A stretch of DNA of 64,000 nucleotides from a virus, in the IMG/VR virus record IMGVR_UViG_3300034355_001150, positions 25,767 to 89,766 of that record; one strand, written 5' to 3'. Below are positions 1 through 11,162 of this stretch, piece after piece. The position numbers and the translations under genes are program-made. Below the pieces are notes generated by a model. That model did not search any database. It saw only the letters and a program-made list of their open reading frames with translations, and was not told the origin of the DNA. Each line of letters begins with the position of its first letter. The first letter of the stretch is position 1.

Positions 1-135
1 TTCAGTGCGCCTCAACGAACAGTAACATCCAGTTCACCTGGCAGCGTTGGTCAAATTTGTTGGGATGCAAGTTACATTTATGTATGTACCTCTGCTAATA
101 CATGGTCGCGCACACAATTAACGAGTGGGTTTTAA
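1..135 (+). CDS. C-terminal end of a tail-fibre protein (cut by window edge)
   Basis: Only the last 44 codons and the TAA stop are inside the window, so the start lies upstream. The sequence GSVGQICWDASYIYVC and the ending TSGF match almost position for position the C-terminus of the next gene (GTVGQICWDTNYVYVC, ending TGGF). This is therefore a paralogous fibre or adhesin, and the shared ending is probably a common tip or trimerisation module. No late-promoter box lies between it and the next gene, so the two are probably co-transcribed. Fibre assignment is by paralogy only. Confidence 0.7.
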   Translation, partial: FSAPQRTVTSSSPGSVGQICWDASYIYVCTSANTWSRTQLTSGF

Positions 136-175
136 TGAAAACTAATACTAAAATAATGAGTAACGGAGTAACAAA

Positions 176-3100
176 ATGAGTATTATTAACAAGGTAGCTG
201 GTGGATTAGCTAATATAACCACCTATGATGCGAATACTGGTTCAATCATTGATATCACCGTATCCGGTAATGTTACTGCTGCTTACATCATTGGTGATGG
301 TAGCAATCTAAGCAATATTAATGCTGGAAATCTTGTCGGGGCGTATGGTAATGCTAATGTGGCTGCTTATTTGCCTACTTATACTGGGGCAATTACTGCA
401 AATAGCGCAAATGTAACAGGGAATGTTCTTGGCGCTAACTTCATTGGCAATGGACAATATCTAAGCAACATCAATATCGCTAATATCGCTGGTAGCTATT
501 CCAATTCTAATGTAGCCAGTTATCTGCCCAATAATACCAGCAATATTTCCGGTAACGTAATAACTGGTAATTTATTCTTTGGTGATGGATTTGGATTGAG
601 TAACATTCCTTATGCAAATATCACTAATGCTTATAGTAATGCCAATGTAGCCAGTTATCTGCCCAACAATACAAGCAATATTTCCGGTAACGTAATAACT
701 GGTAATTTATTCTTTGGTGATGGATTTGGATTGAGTAACATTCCTTATGCGAATATCACCAATGCATATAGTAATGTGAATGTAGCCAGTTATCTGCCCA
801 ATAATACAAGCAATATCTCCGGTAACGTAATAACCGGAAATCTGTTAAATGTCAATGGTCCAGCGTTTGTAGCTGGCAACTTGACCGTTAGTGGCAATGT
901 TAACTACACCGATGTAACTGACTTAGTTGTCGGTGATCCTCTTATCTTCGTTGGAGCCAACAACGTCAGTGATATCGTTGATTTGGGCATGATCGTAACT
1001 TTTGATGACGGTGTAGCCCAACACGGTGGATTTGTTCGCGATGCAAGCGATGGTGTTTGGAAGTTGTTCAGCAATGTTATACCCGAACCCAATACTGTAG
1101 TTGACTTCAGCAATGCTATATATGATACGTTGCAAGCCGGATTCTTTTTAGGAGATGGTGGATTATTGAGCAATATCAATGCTGGCAATCTGGTTGGTGC
1201 ATACAGTAATGCTAATGTTGCTAACTATCTGCCAACATTCACTGGAACATTAACAGCGGGTAATGCTAATGTTACTGGCAATATTATTGCTTCTAATTTC
1301 ATCGGCAATGGTCAATACCTAAGCAATATCAATATCGCTAATATCGCTGGTAGCTATTCCAATTCTAATGTAGCCAGCTATCTACCCAATAATACAAGCA
1401 ATATTTCCGGTAACGTAATAACTGGTAATTTATTCTTCGGCAATGGCTTTGGATTGAGTAACATTCCCTATGCGAATATCACTAATGCTTACAGTAATGT
1501 GAATGTAGCATTCTATCTACCTAATAATACCAGCAATATTTCTGGTAATGTCATAACCGGCAATCTATTTTCAGGTAATGGCTCACAACTAACTAATCTA
1601 CCAATTGCATCAATTATTGGTAACGGCACAAGCAACGTCAGGATTCCTACTGCCAATGGCAATATTACGATGACGATAAATGCCGCAAGTGCGTTCAATC
1701 TTAGCGCCACGTCTGTTAGTGTGGGAGTTGGCGCAGGTAGCTTCGCTCAAAGTCAGTTTGGCATAGCGATAGGTGAAAACGCGGGTCAAAACTTACAAGG
1801 CGATGGTGGCATCGCCATCGGTGCTGCTGCGGGACAAGAAACACAAGGCTCCGGAGCCATTGCTATCGGCTTATCTGGAACGGCTGGTAATACACAGGGC
1901 GCATCGGCTATTGCTATCGGCCTTGGCACCGCTTACGATAATCAAGGTGAGAGAGCAATCGCTATCGGTGAGCAAGCAGCATATGACATACAAGGTGCGG
2001 ATGCTATTGCTATCGGCCCGTATTCTGGGTACAGCATACAGGGCATAGGCGCTGTGGCTGTCGGCAACTATGCGGGTCATTTTGTCCAAGGTGAATACAG
2101 TATTGCTATCGGCACACTGGCTGGCAATAGTTCGCAAGCCAACAACAGCATCATTCTGAATGCAACAGGCAATGATCTAGACGCCAACAATAGCGGATTT
2201 TATGCAGCACCAGTTCGTGACAATGTAACAACCGATGCTGTTTTTTATGATGTTACTACTAATGAAATATCATATGCTACGGCCTATGGTAACGCAAATG
2301 TTGCCGATTATCTACCAATCAACACATCCAGTGTTAACGCTGATGTTGTTACAGCTACACTGTTTAGTGGTGACGGTGGATTACTGAGCAACATCAATGC
2401 CGGCAATCTGGTTGGCGCTTATGGTAATGCCAATGTTGCAGATTATCTCGCAAACAATGCGACATCAGGTGACATATACGGTGGAATCATCACTGGCACA
2501 TATCTTTATGGTGATGGTAGCAACCTAACCAACATCGATGGCTCAACTATCTTTGGCGATATCAATATTTCTCCAAACAACATCACTGCTGGTAATGCTA
2601 CGTTTAATGGAAATATCAGTGTAGTCGGTAATGTAACCGTATCCGGCAATCTGAATTATCAAGACGTTACTGATTTAGTTGTAGGTGATCCACTTATCTA
2701 TATCGGTGCGAATAATACTGCTGATATCGTTGATCTCGGGTTAGTTGCAAGCTACGATCCTGGTGCTGGTGAATTACATACTGGCTTCGTGCGTGATCAT
2801 ACAGATGGAATTTGGAAGCTATTTACCGCATTAGCCGATGAACCAACAACCGTAGTCAATTGGGCAAACGCAACGCTTGCCGCAATGGAAGTAGGAACAA
2901 TTATCGGTGACGGTGGATTCCTATCTAATATTCAATATGCCAATGTTGTTGGTGCTTATAGTAACACCAATGTTGCCGATTATCTACCTCTTAATACTGC
3001 CAGCGTTAATGCTGATGTAGTTACTGCCACGCTGTTCAGTGGCGATGGTGGTGAGTTAAGTAATATTATTGCTGCTAATTTAGTAGGTGCATATGCTAAT

Positions 3101-3940
3101 GCTAACGTAGCAGACTACTTGCCGACTTACACTGGCAATCTTGCTGGCAACAACATCACTATAACTAATGAGTCCAACTTTGGTGCTATTGGCAACGTCA
3201 CTATTACTGGCGGCAACGCCGGTGAAGTAATAATCACTGATGGTGCTGGCAATCTGTCGTTCGGCAACGCAGTTACAGTTATTCCAGCAGTCTATTTTAC
3301 TGCCAATACTTCTGGCAATAATCTGACATTCGCTAATGCTATTTTGTCAGCCTATGCTGCCAACACCGATATGACACTGTTCTACAATGGGTCATTGCTA
3401 GATAGCAGTTATTACTCGCTTAGTGGTGATACGATTACCGTAAAAACACCGCTGTCAACTGGGGATAACATTGATATTATACAACAGTTTGCCGGAACTT
3501 TCAACACTGTTGTACCAAATGGTTATGGCAACGCCAACGTAGCTGCTTACCTACCAACCTACTCTGGTAATGTTGGGGCTGGATACATCAACGCCGACGA
3601 TGAGATAACAATCGCTACCAATAATGAGCATGGCGGCGTTGGATATGCTGGCATTATGACGATGACTAACACTGGTTCCAATGTTACTAACCCCAACAAG
3701 TTTGTAAGGCTCAATAACGTCGGAGCATTAGAGATAATAAATAGTTCATACAGTAATGTTATATTGGCCCTAAGTGATTCCGGCAATACTACTATTACGG
3801 GACTATTATCTTCACCTCTCAGAACTGTAACGGCTAATTCCATAGGTACTGTCGGTCAGATTTGTTGGGATACCAATTACGTTTACGTATGCATTGCAGA
3901 CAATACATGGAAGAGAACAGCATTGACAGGTGGGTTCTGA
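176..3940 (+). CDS. Large modular tail-fibre protein with YadA-head-like repeats
   Basis: A 1254-aa virion adhesin, probably trimeric and extracellular. It starts MSIINKVAGG after a GGAG ribosome site. Residues about 30-560 are repeats of 50-60 aa of the type GNGxxLSNIxxANI-xxAYSNxNVAxYLP; two consecutive copies are nearly identical in DNA. A distinct module (DLVVGDPLI ... GFVRD ... WKLF) occurs twice, near 245-310 and 835-900, and again in the next fibre. Residues about 510-660 are AIAIGxxAGxxxQG repeats, as in YadA-type adhesin heads, followed by a linker (SIILNATG ... GFY..PVR ... EISY) shared by all three large fibres. The C-terminus repeats that of the gene upstream. Fibre function is inferred from repeats and context; the receptor is unknown. 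Confidence 0.85.
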   Translation: MSIINKVAGGLANITTYDANTGSIIDITVSGNVTAAYIIGDGSNLSNINAGNLVGAYGNANVAAYLPTYTGAITANSANVTGNVLGANFIGNGQYLSNINIANIAGSYSNSNVASYLPNNTSNISGNVITGNLFFGDGFGLSNIPYANITNAYSNANVASYLPNNTSNISGNVITGNLFFGDGFGLSNIPYANITNAYSNVNVASYLPNNTSNISGNVITGNLLNVNGPAFVAGNLTVSGNVNYTDVTDLVVGDPLIFVGANNVSDIVDLGMIVTFDDGVAQHGGFVRDASDGVWKLFSNVIPEPNTVVDFSNAIYDTLQAGFFLGDGGLLSNINAGNLVGAYSNANVANYLPTFTGTLTAGNANVTGNIIASNFIGNGQYLSNINIANIAGSYSNSNVASYLPNNTSNISGNVITGNLFFGNGFGLSNIPYANITNAYSNVNVAFYLPNNTSNISGNVITGNLFSGNGSQLTNLPIASIIGNGTSNVRIPTANGNITMTINAASAFNLSATSVSVGVGAGSFAQSQFGIAIGENAGQNLQGDGGIAIGAAAGQETQGSGAIAIGLSGTAGNTQGASAIAIGLGTAYDNQGERAIAIGEQAAYDIQGADAIAIGPYSGYSIQGIGAVAVGNYAGHFVQGEYSIAIGTLAGNSSQANNSIILNATGNDLDANNSGFYAAPVRDNVTTDAVFYDVTTNEISYATAYGNANVADYLPINTSSVNADVVTATLFSGDGGLLSNINAGNLVGAYGNANVADYLANNATSGDIYGGIITGTYLYGDGSNLTNIDGSTIFGDINISPNNITAGNATFNGNISVVGNVTVSGNLNYQDVTDLVVGDPLIYIGANNTADIVDLGLVASYDPGAGELHTGFVRDHTDGIWKLFTALADEPTTVVNWANATLAAMEVGTIIGDGGFLSNIQYANVVGAYSNTNVADYLPLNTASVNADVVTATLFSGDGGELSNIIAANLVGAYANANVADYLPTYTGNLAGNNITITNESNFGAIGNVTITGGNAGEVIITDGAGNLSFGNAVTVIPAVYFTANTSGNNLTFANAILSAYAANTDMTLFYNGSLLDSSYYSLSGDTITVKTPLSTGDNIDIIQQFAGTFNTVVPNGYGNANVAAYLPTYSGNVGAGYINADDEITIATNNEHGGVGYAGIMTMTNTGSNVTNPNKFVRLNNVGALEIINSSYSNVILALSDSGNTTITGLLSSPLRTVTANSIGTVGQICWDTNYVYVCIADNTWKRTALTGGF

Positions 3941-3986
3941 TACTAAATCAGCTTCCAACAACAATGAATAATATAGATATGGTATA

Positions 3987-3994
3987 GATAAATA
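3987..3994 (+). promoter_or_regulatory. T4-like late promoter box GATAAATA
   Basis: AGATAAATATAC lies 45 bp before the start of the 1845-aa fibre gene. The same ATAAATA core recurs ahead of other structural genes in the window. In T4 the late promoter is only a TATAAATA box at about -10, with no -35 element. Phage sigma use is inferred. Confidence 0.6.
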
Positions 3995-4038
3995 TACACA
4001 TAAAAGAGAATAGCATTAACGAACAACGGAGTTATAAA

Positions 4039-7000
4039 ATGTCAATTAAAAATAAAGTAACCGGCGAATTATCAAACATTACTACCTATGATCCAATTAC
4101 TGGGGAAATCTCAGATATTGGTGTATCTGGTAATGTTGTTGCCGGAAATGAGATGGTTGCTGGTTACTTTATTGGTGACGGCAGCAATATATCCAATCTA
4201 AATCTATCCAATGCTACCGGTGGTTACGGTAACAGTAACGTTGCTAATTATATGCCAACATATGCTGGAAATATCTTAGCCAATGTTGTTACTGCTAATT
4301 TATTTTACGGTAATGGATTTGGATTAAGTAATATTCCTTATGCTAACGTTACTGGTGCCTACAGCAACGCCAACGTTGCCAATTATCTGCCAACGAACAC
4401 GAGCAATATTGCTGGCAACAATATAACTACAATCGGAAATGTTACAGCTGGGTATTTTATCGGCGATGGTTATAATCTATCAAACCTGAACTTAGCCAAC
4501 GCTACTGGTGGTTACGGTAACAGCAACGTTGCTAATTATCTACCTACGTATACGGGCAACATCACCGCAAATAATGTTACTGCAACCACATTTATAGGAA
4601 ACATCGCTCTCGCTAATGTAGTCGGGGCTGGCAATCTCGCAGCTATAAACCTAAATGGCAACGTGTCCACGTATTTGGCTGGCAATGGCGGATGGCTACC
4701 AAGTCCATCGTTGTACAATAACGCAAGTGCAGCAGCATATCTTGCTTCGTTCGGCAGCAATTCAATTAATACCACTGGCACTATTTCTTCTGGATACTTT
4801 ATTGGTAACGGCAGCAATCTTACTAATTTACCGGGTGCTAATATCGTTGGAGCAATCAACATTTCTCCAAATAACATTACTGCTGGCAATGCTACATTCA
4901 ACGGCAACATTAGCGTAGCTGGCAACGTCACTGTATCTGGTAATCTGAATTATCAGGACGTTACTGATTTAGTGGTAGGTGATCCACTTATCTATATCGG
5001 TGCGAATAATACCGCTGACATTGTTGATCTTGGCTTAATCGCAAGTTATGATCCAGGTAACGGCGAACTACACACTGGGTTCGTTCGTGATCACACTGAT
5101 GGCGTTTGGAAGCTATTTGACAATCTACCCGATGAACCAACCACCGTTGTTGATTTTGCTAATGCGACTCCAGCTGATATTCAAGCCGGTACGTTCTTCG
5201 GCGATGGCGGTGGATTATCTAACATTCAGTATGCTAATTTGGTCGGCGCTTATAGCAACTCAAATGTAGCAGCTTATCTGCCCACCTACACTGGTAACAT
5301 CACCGGTAACACCGCCACATTTACTGGCAATGTAACAGGCAATTATATTTTGGGCAATGGTAGCCAACTAACTAGTTTGCCTACTCAGACTCAAATAGTG
5401 AATGGCACAAGCAACGTCTTTATCCCAACAGCCAACGGTAACATCGCATTTACTGTAGCCGGAAACAGTGCTGGCAGAATCAGCAACAGCGCCGTGTCTT
5501 TGGGTGCTGGTGCTGGTGCCACAGCACAAAGCACACAAACTGTTGCCATAGGTGTTACCGCTGGCGCAAACACACAAGGATTCCGTGCTGTTGCCATCGG
5601 CTCTGACGCTGGCGCAAACACACAAGGTTCTGGTTCCGTTGCAGTTGGTCGTGGTGCCGCAACTGATGGACAAGGTTCTAGTTCTGTTGCTGTTGGGCCA
5701 ACCGCCGGTTATGAATTTCAAGGTATTACAGCCGTCGCCATAGGTTCTGGCACTGGATACTCACGTCAGGGTCTAAACTCAGTTGCTGTCGGATATAATT
5801 CTGCCGGAAACGCACAAGGCAACAATTCAGTATGTATTGGTTCAAGTGCTGCTACTGAATCTCAAGGATCCAATGCTGTTGCTATAGGAACAAACGCTGG
5901 CTACCGAACCCAGGGTGCTAACAGTATCGCTATCGGTCTCAACGCTGGTGCCGGCAACACATTCGCTCAACCAGCTAACAGTATTGCTATCGTAGCAACC
6001 GGTGTTGATATGGTTCCACGCAATGCTGGTTTCTATGTTGATCCTGTTCGCAATGATACCGGAAACACCACAAACGTGCTGTATTACAACACGACCACAA
6101 AGGAACTTACTTATGGTCCAGGTGCAAGCAATTATGGCAACTCAAACGTAGCCACATATCTAGCGAGTGGCAATAACACAAGCAATATTATTACAACAGG
6201 TAATTTGGCAATCGGAAATACCATTGCTGTTCTACCTAATACTGTTGCAAGCTTTGGTGCTAATGTTGATAGTTATGCTCAGATAAATCTCCAAAACTTG
6301 AGCAACGGGTCAAATGCCGAAGCTGATTTTGTTATTACCGCCAATAATGGCAATGATACCGTTAATTTTGTTAACATGGGTATCGTCAATAGCGGTTATG
6401 ATGCAAATACTCCCACCAATAGCCTCGGTAATATCATCAATGCTGCTGATGCTTTCGTATATGCTCAAGGTAATACAGCTAATACATCTCAAAGTGGCGG
6501 CAATCTCGCTATCGGCACCACAGTTGCAGGAAAAGTCGTCAGAGTATTTGCTGGTGGTAATACCACATCTGAAATCGTTGCAGTTTTTAGCAATAATCGT
6601 GTTACTATTGGATCAGGCGCAGCTACTGCTAATGCTGGTTCTAACTCGGTCGCTATCGGAACATCTGCTGGTGCTAATGCCCAAGGAAACAATTCCGTAG
6701 CTATCGGAACATTTACTGGTAATAGTTTGCAAGGTGCTAATTCAGTCGCTATTGGCTTTGAATCTGGCAACGCATCACAAAATGCCAACAGTGTTGCAAT
6801 TGGTTATCACTCTGCAAGAAATAGTCAATCCGTTCAATCAGTGGCTATCGGTTTTAGAGCAGGTAATAATTCACAGGGATCGCAATCAGTTGCTATCGGA
6901 CAAAATTGCGGTAATGCCACTCAAGGAACTAATAGTGTTGCAATTGGATCAGCTGCTGGACAAACTACCCAAGGAGATTACGCTGTTGCTATAGGATCAT

Positions 7001-9576
7001 TCACTGGGGTAACTAGTCAAGGTGGGTTAGCTGTGGCTATGGGACATCTAGCAGGTCAATCTACACAAGGCGCGAGAAGCGTTGCTATCGGCTCTGACGC
7101 TGCTGTTACGACACAAGGCGCAAATGCAGTAGCGGTTGGTTACTTGGCTGGTAGAGGAACTCAAGGAAACAGTTCTGTTGCCCTCGGCCACTCAGCAGGA
7201 AGCAACGCACAAGGAATGCAAAGTGTTGCTATTGGCTATCTCGCAGGTAATATTACCCAAGGCAATACCGCCGTTGCTATCGGTTCTTCTGCTGGTGAAA
7301 CATCACAAGGCATCAGATCAGTTGCGCTTGGTGATGGTGCTGCATCAATTTCCCAAGGAACACAATCTGTTGCAATCGGGTATAATGCTGCCGGAAATAC
7401 CCAAGGCACTAACTCTGTTGCGATTGGGCAAAATGCTGGCAATAATTCACAAAGCGGATCAGCAGTAGCAATCGGTAAATCTGCCGGTCAAACGTCTCAA
7501 GGTGCATCCGGTATAGCAATCGGCTCTGATGCCGCTCTGACCTCACAGGGACAAAGTGCTGTCGCTATTGGTACAGGAGCGGCAAATAATACTCAAGGAA
7601 CTCAATCAGTTGCTATTGGTTACTTGGCTGGTAGTAATGTTCAAAGTGTCAATGCTGTTGCTATGGGACCATTAGCTGGTCAATTTAGCCAATCTGCAAA
7701 TGCAGTTGCCATTGGCTTACAAGCTGGCTCAAATACTCAAGGCTCATACGCTATCGCAATCGGTTTCACAGCGGGCTCCACAAGCCAATCTACCAACGGT
7801 GTTGCTATTGGCACGTATGCTGCTAACGTATCACAGGGTGCTCGTTCAGTAGCCATTGGCTACGATGCTGGTCGTGTATCACAGGGCGGTAGTTCAGTAG
7901 CTATAGGCGAAGATGCAGCTAACGCCTCACAGGGATTGGGTGGCGTGGCTATCGGTTACCAAGCAGGTGCCAACACTCAGGGTGCCGCTGGTATCGCAAT
8001 AGGTACAGTGGCCGGTAGTCTCACACAAGGAGCACAATCTATTGCTATCGGTAACACGGCTGGGGCAAACACACAAGGTGCCAACTCTATTGCCATGGGC
8101 TACCAAGCTGGACAGACAACACAAGGAGCGAGAGCAATAGCAATCGGCGGAGTAGCTGGTCAGGTTTCACAAGGCATCAATTCTGTTGCCATTGGTTATC
8201 TTGCTGGTAACGCTTCTCAACCAGCAAATAGTATTATCCTTAATGCTTCTGGTTCAGCACAAAACGCAACCAACTCAGGTTTCTATGTCAATCCAGTTCG
8301 TAACGACACTGCTAATGTGGCAAACGTTGTTTATTTCAACGCAACCACTAATGAACTCACCTATGCTACTGCCTATGGTAATACACAGGTCAGCAACTAC
8401 TTAGCAAACGGCAACAATACCGGCGGGTATTCTACCACAGGCAACATTTCTTCAGGTAGCATAACAGCAAATGGTAATATCATTGTATCAGGAAATGTCG
8501 GTACAGGCAACATAAGTGGCGCTAATAATATCGCTGCTGTCAATTTCCTAGCATCTGGTAACATCACGGTCAGTGGCTTATCAAACCTCGGTGCTGTGGG
8601 CAATGTCAGTATCACTGGTGGCAGTAATGGTCAAGTTCTTACAACTAACGGCAATGGAGTACTAAGTTGGACTACAGTAAGCGGCGGCAGCAGCTATGGC
8701 AATAGTAACGTTGCTCTCTATCTTGCTAGTGGTACTAATACAAGCAACGTCATTACTACTGGAAACCTCGCGGCTGGTACTACCATCAGTTCATTGCCGA
8801 ATACTGTAGCCAGTTTTGGTGGTAATGTAGATAGTTACTTGCAAATCAATCTACAGAACTTGAGTACAGGCAGTAATGCGGAATCCGACATCGTTATCAC
8901 TGCTAATAACGGTAACGATACTGTCAATTATGCTGCGTTGGGATTGGTCAATAGCGCCTACGACAGAAACTCTCCGACTAATAGTCTAGGTAATATCCTC
9001 TACCCGGTTGATACATTCTTGTATGCTCAAGGCAATACTGCTAATACTGCACAGAGCGGTGGTAACCTGGTTCTCGGTACCACAGTGCCAACGAAAAACA
9101 TCAAGTTATTCGCTGGTGGTAACAATGACCAAGCACAGGTAGCAGTATTCACTAACAGTAACGTGTTTATGAATGCTATTCGTAGCGATAACGGAAACCT
9201 CGTAAACGTGATGTATTTTAATACTTCCACGAAGGAAGTAAGTTACGGACCAGCGTCTGTTATCGGCAAGACTACTCTTACCGGCAACACTACTCTGAGC
9301 CTTGGACAAGCAGGCACGTTCTTGTATTCAACATCAGCAAACAACATCAGCGTGACAGTTCCATCAAACTCCAACGTTGCGTTCGCTGTAGGTACTACCA
9401 TTACGCTCGTACAGCAAGGTTCGGGTGCGGCAGTTCTTACTCCACAGGCAGGCGTAACTATGTATCTCGGTGGCAACAACATAAGCACCAGCAGAACAGT
9501 AAGCCCATACGGCATTGGAACGTTGTTGAAGGTGGATACTGATACCTGGTTCGTTAACGGCACAGGAGTATATTAA
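4039..9576 (+). CDS. Giant tail-fibre protein (1845 aa) with two YadA-head-like blocks
   Basis: Paralogue of the preceding fibre: the N-terminus MSIKNKVTGELSNITTYDP matches it, and the SNLNLxNATGGYGNSNVANYLP repeats and the DLVVGDPLIYIGANN module recur. Two blocks of 16-aa repeats xSVAIGxxAGxxxQGx follow: about nine copies at residues 490-650 and about 33 at 868-1405. Each block ends in the shared N(S)G-FY-V-(N/D)PVRND ... linker. The last 100 residues (GTTITLVQQGSGAAVL ... DTWFVNGTGVY) resemble the beta-rich C-terminal domain common in phage fibres. The protein is extracellular and probably a homotrimer. The lectin-like gene starts one base after the stop, so the two are probably translated together. 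Function is inferred. Confidence 0.85.
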   Translation: MSIKNKVTGELSNITTYDPITGEISDIGVSGNVVAGNEMVAGYFIGDGSNISNLNLSNATGGYGNSNVANYMPTYAGNILANVVTANLFYGNGFGLSNIPYANVTGAYSNANVANYLPTNTSNIAGNNITTIGNVTAGYFIGDGYNLSNLNLANATGGYGNSNVANYLPTYTGNITANNVTATTFIGNIALANVVGAGNLAAINLNGNVSTYLAGNGGWLPSPSLYNNASAAAYLASFGSNSINTTGTISSGYFIGNGSNLTNLPGANIVGAINISPNNITAGNATFNGNISVAGNVTVSGNLNYQDVTDLVVGDPLIYIGANNTADIVDLGLIASYDPGNGELHTGFVRDHTDGVWKLFDNLPDEPTTVVDFANATPADIQAGTFFGDGGGLSNIQYANLVGAYSNSNVAAYLPTYTGNITGNTATFTGNVTGNYILGNGSQLTSLPTQTQIVNGTSNVFIPTANGNIAFTVAGNSAGRISNSAVSLGAGAGATAQSTQTVAIGVTAGANTQGFRAVAIGSDAGANTQGSGSVAVGRGAATDGQGSSSVAVGPTAGYEFQGITAVAIGSGTGYSRQGLNSVAVGYNSAGNAQGNNSVCIGSSAATESQGSNAVAIGTNAGYRTQGANSIAIGLNAGAGNTFAQPANSIAIVATGVDMVPRNAGFYVDPVRNDTGNTTNVLYYNTTTKELTYGPGASNYGNSNVATYLASGNNTSNIITTGNLAIGNTIAVLPNTVASFGANVDSYAQINLQNLSNGSNAEADFVITANNGNDTVNFVNMGIVNSGYDANTPTNSLGNIINAADAFVYAQGNTANTSQSGGNLAIGTTVAGKVVRVFAGGNTTSEIVAVFSNNRVTIGSGAATANAGSNSVAIGTSAGANAQGNNSVAIGTFTGNSLQGANSVAIGFESGNASQNANSVAIGYHSARNSQSVQSVAIGFRAGNNSQGSQSVAIGQNCGNATQGTNSVAIGSAAGQTTQGDYAVAIGSFTGVTSQGGLAVAMGHLAGQSTQGARSVAIGSDAAVTTQGANAVAVGYLAGRGTQGNSSVALGHSAGSNAQGMQSVAIGYLAGNITQGNTAVAIGSSAGETSQGIRSVALGDGAASISQGTQSVAIGYNAAGNTQGTNSVAIGQNAGNNSQSGSAVAIGKSAGQTSQGASGIAIGSDAALTSQGQSAVAIGTGAANNTQGTQSVAIGYLAGSNVQSVNAVAMGPLAGQFSQSANAVAIGLQAGSNTQGSYAIAIGFTAGSTSQSTNGVAIGTYAANVSQGARSVAIGYDAGRVSQGGSSVAIGEDAANASQGLGGVAIGYQAGANTQGAAGIAIGTVAGSLTQGAQSIAIGNTAGANTQGANSIAMGYQAGQTTQGARAIAIGGVAGQVSQGINSVAIGYLAGNASQPANSIILNASGSAQNATNSGFYVNPVRNDTANVANVVYFNATTNELTYATAYGNTQVSNYLANGNNTGGYSTTGNISSGSITANGNIIVSGNVGTGNISGANNIAAVNFLASGNITVSGLSNLGAVGNVSITGGSNGQVLTTNGNGVLSWTTVSGGSSYGNSNVALYLASGTNTSNVITTGNLAAGTTISSLPNTVASFGGNVDSYLQINLQNLSTGSNAESDIVITANNGNDTVNYAALGLVNSAYDRNSPTNSLGNILYPVDTFLYAQGNTANTAQSGGNLVLGTTVPTKNIKLFAGGNNDQAQVAVFTNSNVFMNAIRSDNGNLVNVMYFNTSTKEVSYGPASVIGKTTLTGNTTLSLGQAGTFLYSTSANNISVTVPSNSNVAFAVGTTITLVQQGSGAAVLTPQAGVTMYLGGNNISTSRTVSPYGIGTLLKVDTDTWFVNGTGVY

Positions 9577-9577
9577 T

Positions 9578-11161
9578 ATGTCAGCTTTTGAACAGCTAAC
9601 AGTGGGGTCGGCGGCGCTACCGCCGTCGGGCTCTACCGCATATGGTGTGTCTAACCAAAACAATGCAAATATGTTTCTACCGAATAGCGTTGCTAATTTC
9701 AACAACTTGCTGCCGCTCACTGGTGATTTTTGTTGGGAGATGTGGTGCTCCATAGACGGCCTTGGTGGACAGATGTTCAGTTTTGGCAATTTGCCTGGTT
9801 ATCAGTTTGGTGTTAGTTTTTATCAACCTGGAGACGGTACAGCGGCATTGTCATTCCTAGTGGGCGGCGGGCAAGGACCGGATACCTACTACTATGCTCC
9901 AGCAAGTAACTACGCAGGAGCAGGATGGATGCATCTTGCTTTTGCTCGCAGCGGAACAACAGTGAGCACATGGGTCAATGGGGTGTTATCAGCACGACTA
10001 TCTGGCTTCACTGGTACAATTGATTCTTCTGTTTCTACGACCTTATGGATATTTGGTGGTCCAGTTGGCGACCGAGACGAGACTTATGGTTATAGCACGT
10101 CCGGCAGCTGGCGTAATCTAAGATATGTCATCGGTGATTCTGTGTATGGCACTAGTAATTCGTTTGTCCCGCCCCCTGTAAGTGAAAATATACCGGTTAT
10201 CACCGGGACCCAGTATATTTGGTGGTTGAATCCTACAAGCGACATTCCGGATCATAGCACTTTTAACTATGATCCTCGTACTCCTGATTATACTGCGGAT
10301 GCAGCATGGTTGTGGACTAGTGGAACTGGTGCATCAAACGGTACCCAGCCAGCTAAGATGCCGTTCGTATTCCCAGGCGGTGACCCTGCGTTTCCGATTA
10401 CTAATTACGGACAGATTTTGGGTAGAGGGAGTTTCACAAACATGGGTACGGCACCTAACCAGCCTATTATCACTAGCGTCGGTCCCGCTGTTCCTGGTTT
10501 TTGGGCCAACACTGTGGGCGATTTTACAGCGACGGGCACTAATGTTCGCATATACAACGCTGGAGCACAAACGCTTTCACCTGGTCAACAGAGTTGCATT
10601 TATATCCTATATTTCTATGTCCCTGGTAACATAACCAACGAATGCAAAAATTTATTAGTAACAGAAGCAGCAAACGGATTTGTGCTTAACATTGGTAGAA
10701 CTGGATACGGATTAGATTGGGTATCTATTGAAACGTACGAAGGCACTGAGTTGGCATATGGTGCGCACGTATGGGCTCGTAACGCTTGGAATTATTTGGT
10801 AGTACAGCGGCTGTGTCAACCATTCTACTCCGCTTACAACTTTGCTGTTTGGGGCGGATGGGCTGGTGCCAGTATGGTTCCCAAGATACCAATGTATGAC
10901 GCTGGATTCGCATCCTATTCGTTTGCAGGCAGCACCCAACCTTTCTCTATAGGATGTAAAGCTGGGTCAAGCGTGTCGTGTCAATTGTATCTCAGTGAGA
11001 TTTGGACGTGGATCGGTAATTACGCACCAGAATTCTATGACTTTGATGCTCCGTTTATATCTCAACAGACGGTCGCTCCATTTGTTAACTACGCCGATGC
11101 TGCCCTTGGTATGATCTTTGACGGAGCAAACGGCAGTACTACATTTAATCAGTTATTATAA
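9578..11161 (+). CDS. LamG/concanavalin A-like adhesin, two lectin-fold domains
   Basis: A 527-aa protein starting one base after the giant fibre stop. Residues about 20-190 have the LamG-like pattern seen in the smaller lectin genes of this window: FCWEMWCSIDG, then GWMHLAFARSGTTVSTWVNG and a jelly-roll-like beta-rich stretch. A second, more divergent beta-rich region spans about 330-490 (IYILYFYVPGN, NYLVVQRL, SEIWTWIG). No signal peptide or catalytic motif is visible. Its position suggests a virion adhesin that binds carbohydrate or other surface ligands, or a protein attached to the fibre tip. Sugar binding is an inference from the fold. Confidence 0.65.
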   Translation: MSAFEQLTVGSAALPPSGSTAYGVSNQNNANMFLPNSVANFNNLLPLTGDFCWEMWCSIDGLGGQMFSFGNLPGYQFGVSFYQPGDGTAALSFLVGGGQGPDTYYYAPASNYAGAGWMHLAFARSGTTVSTWVNGVLSARLSGFTGTIDSSVSTTLWIFGGPVGDRDETYGYSTSGSWRNLRYVIGDSVYGTSNSFVPPPVSENIPVITGTQYIWWLNPTSDIPDHSTFNYDPRTPDYTADAAWLWTSGTGASNGTQPAKMPFVFPGGDPAFPITNYGQILGRGSFTNMGTAPNQPIITSVGPAVPGFWANTVGDFTATGTNVRIYNAGAQTLSPGQQSCIYILYFYVPGNITNECKNLLVTEAANGFVLNIGRTGYGLDWVSIETYEGTELAYGAHVWARNAWNYLVVQRLCQPFYSAYNFAVWGGWAGASMVPKIPMYDAGFASYSFAGSTQPFSIGCKAGSSVSCQLYLSEIWTWIGNYAPEFYDFDAPFISQQTVAPFVNYADAALGMIFDGANGSTTFNQLL

Positions 11162-11162
11162 T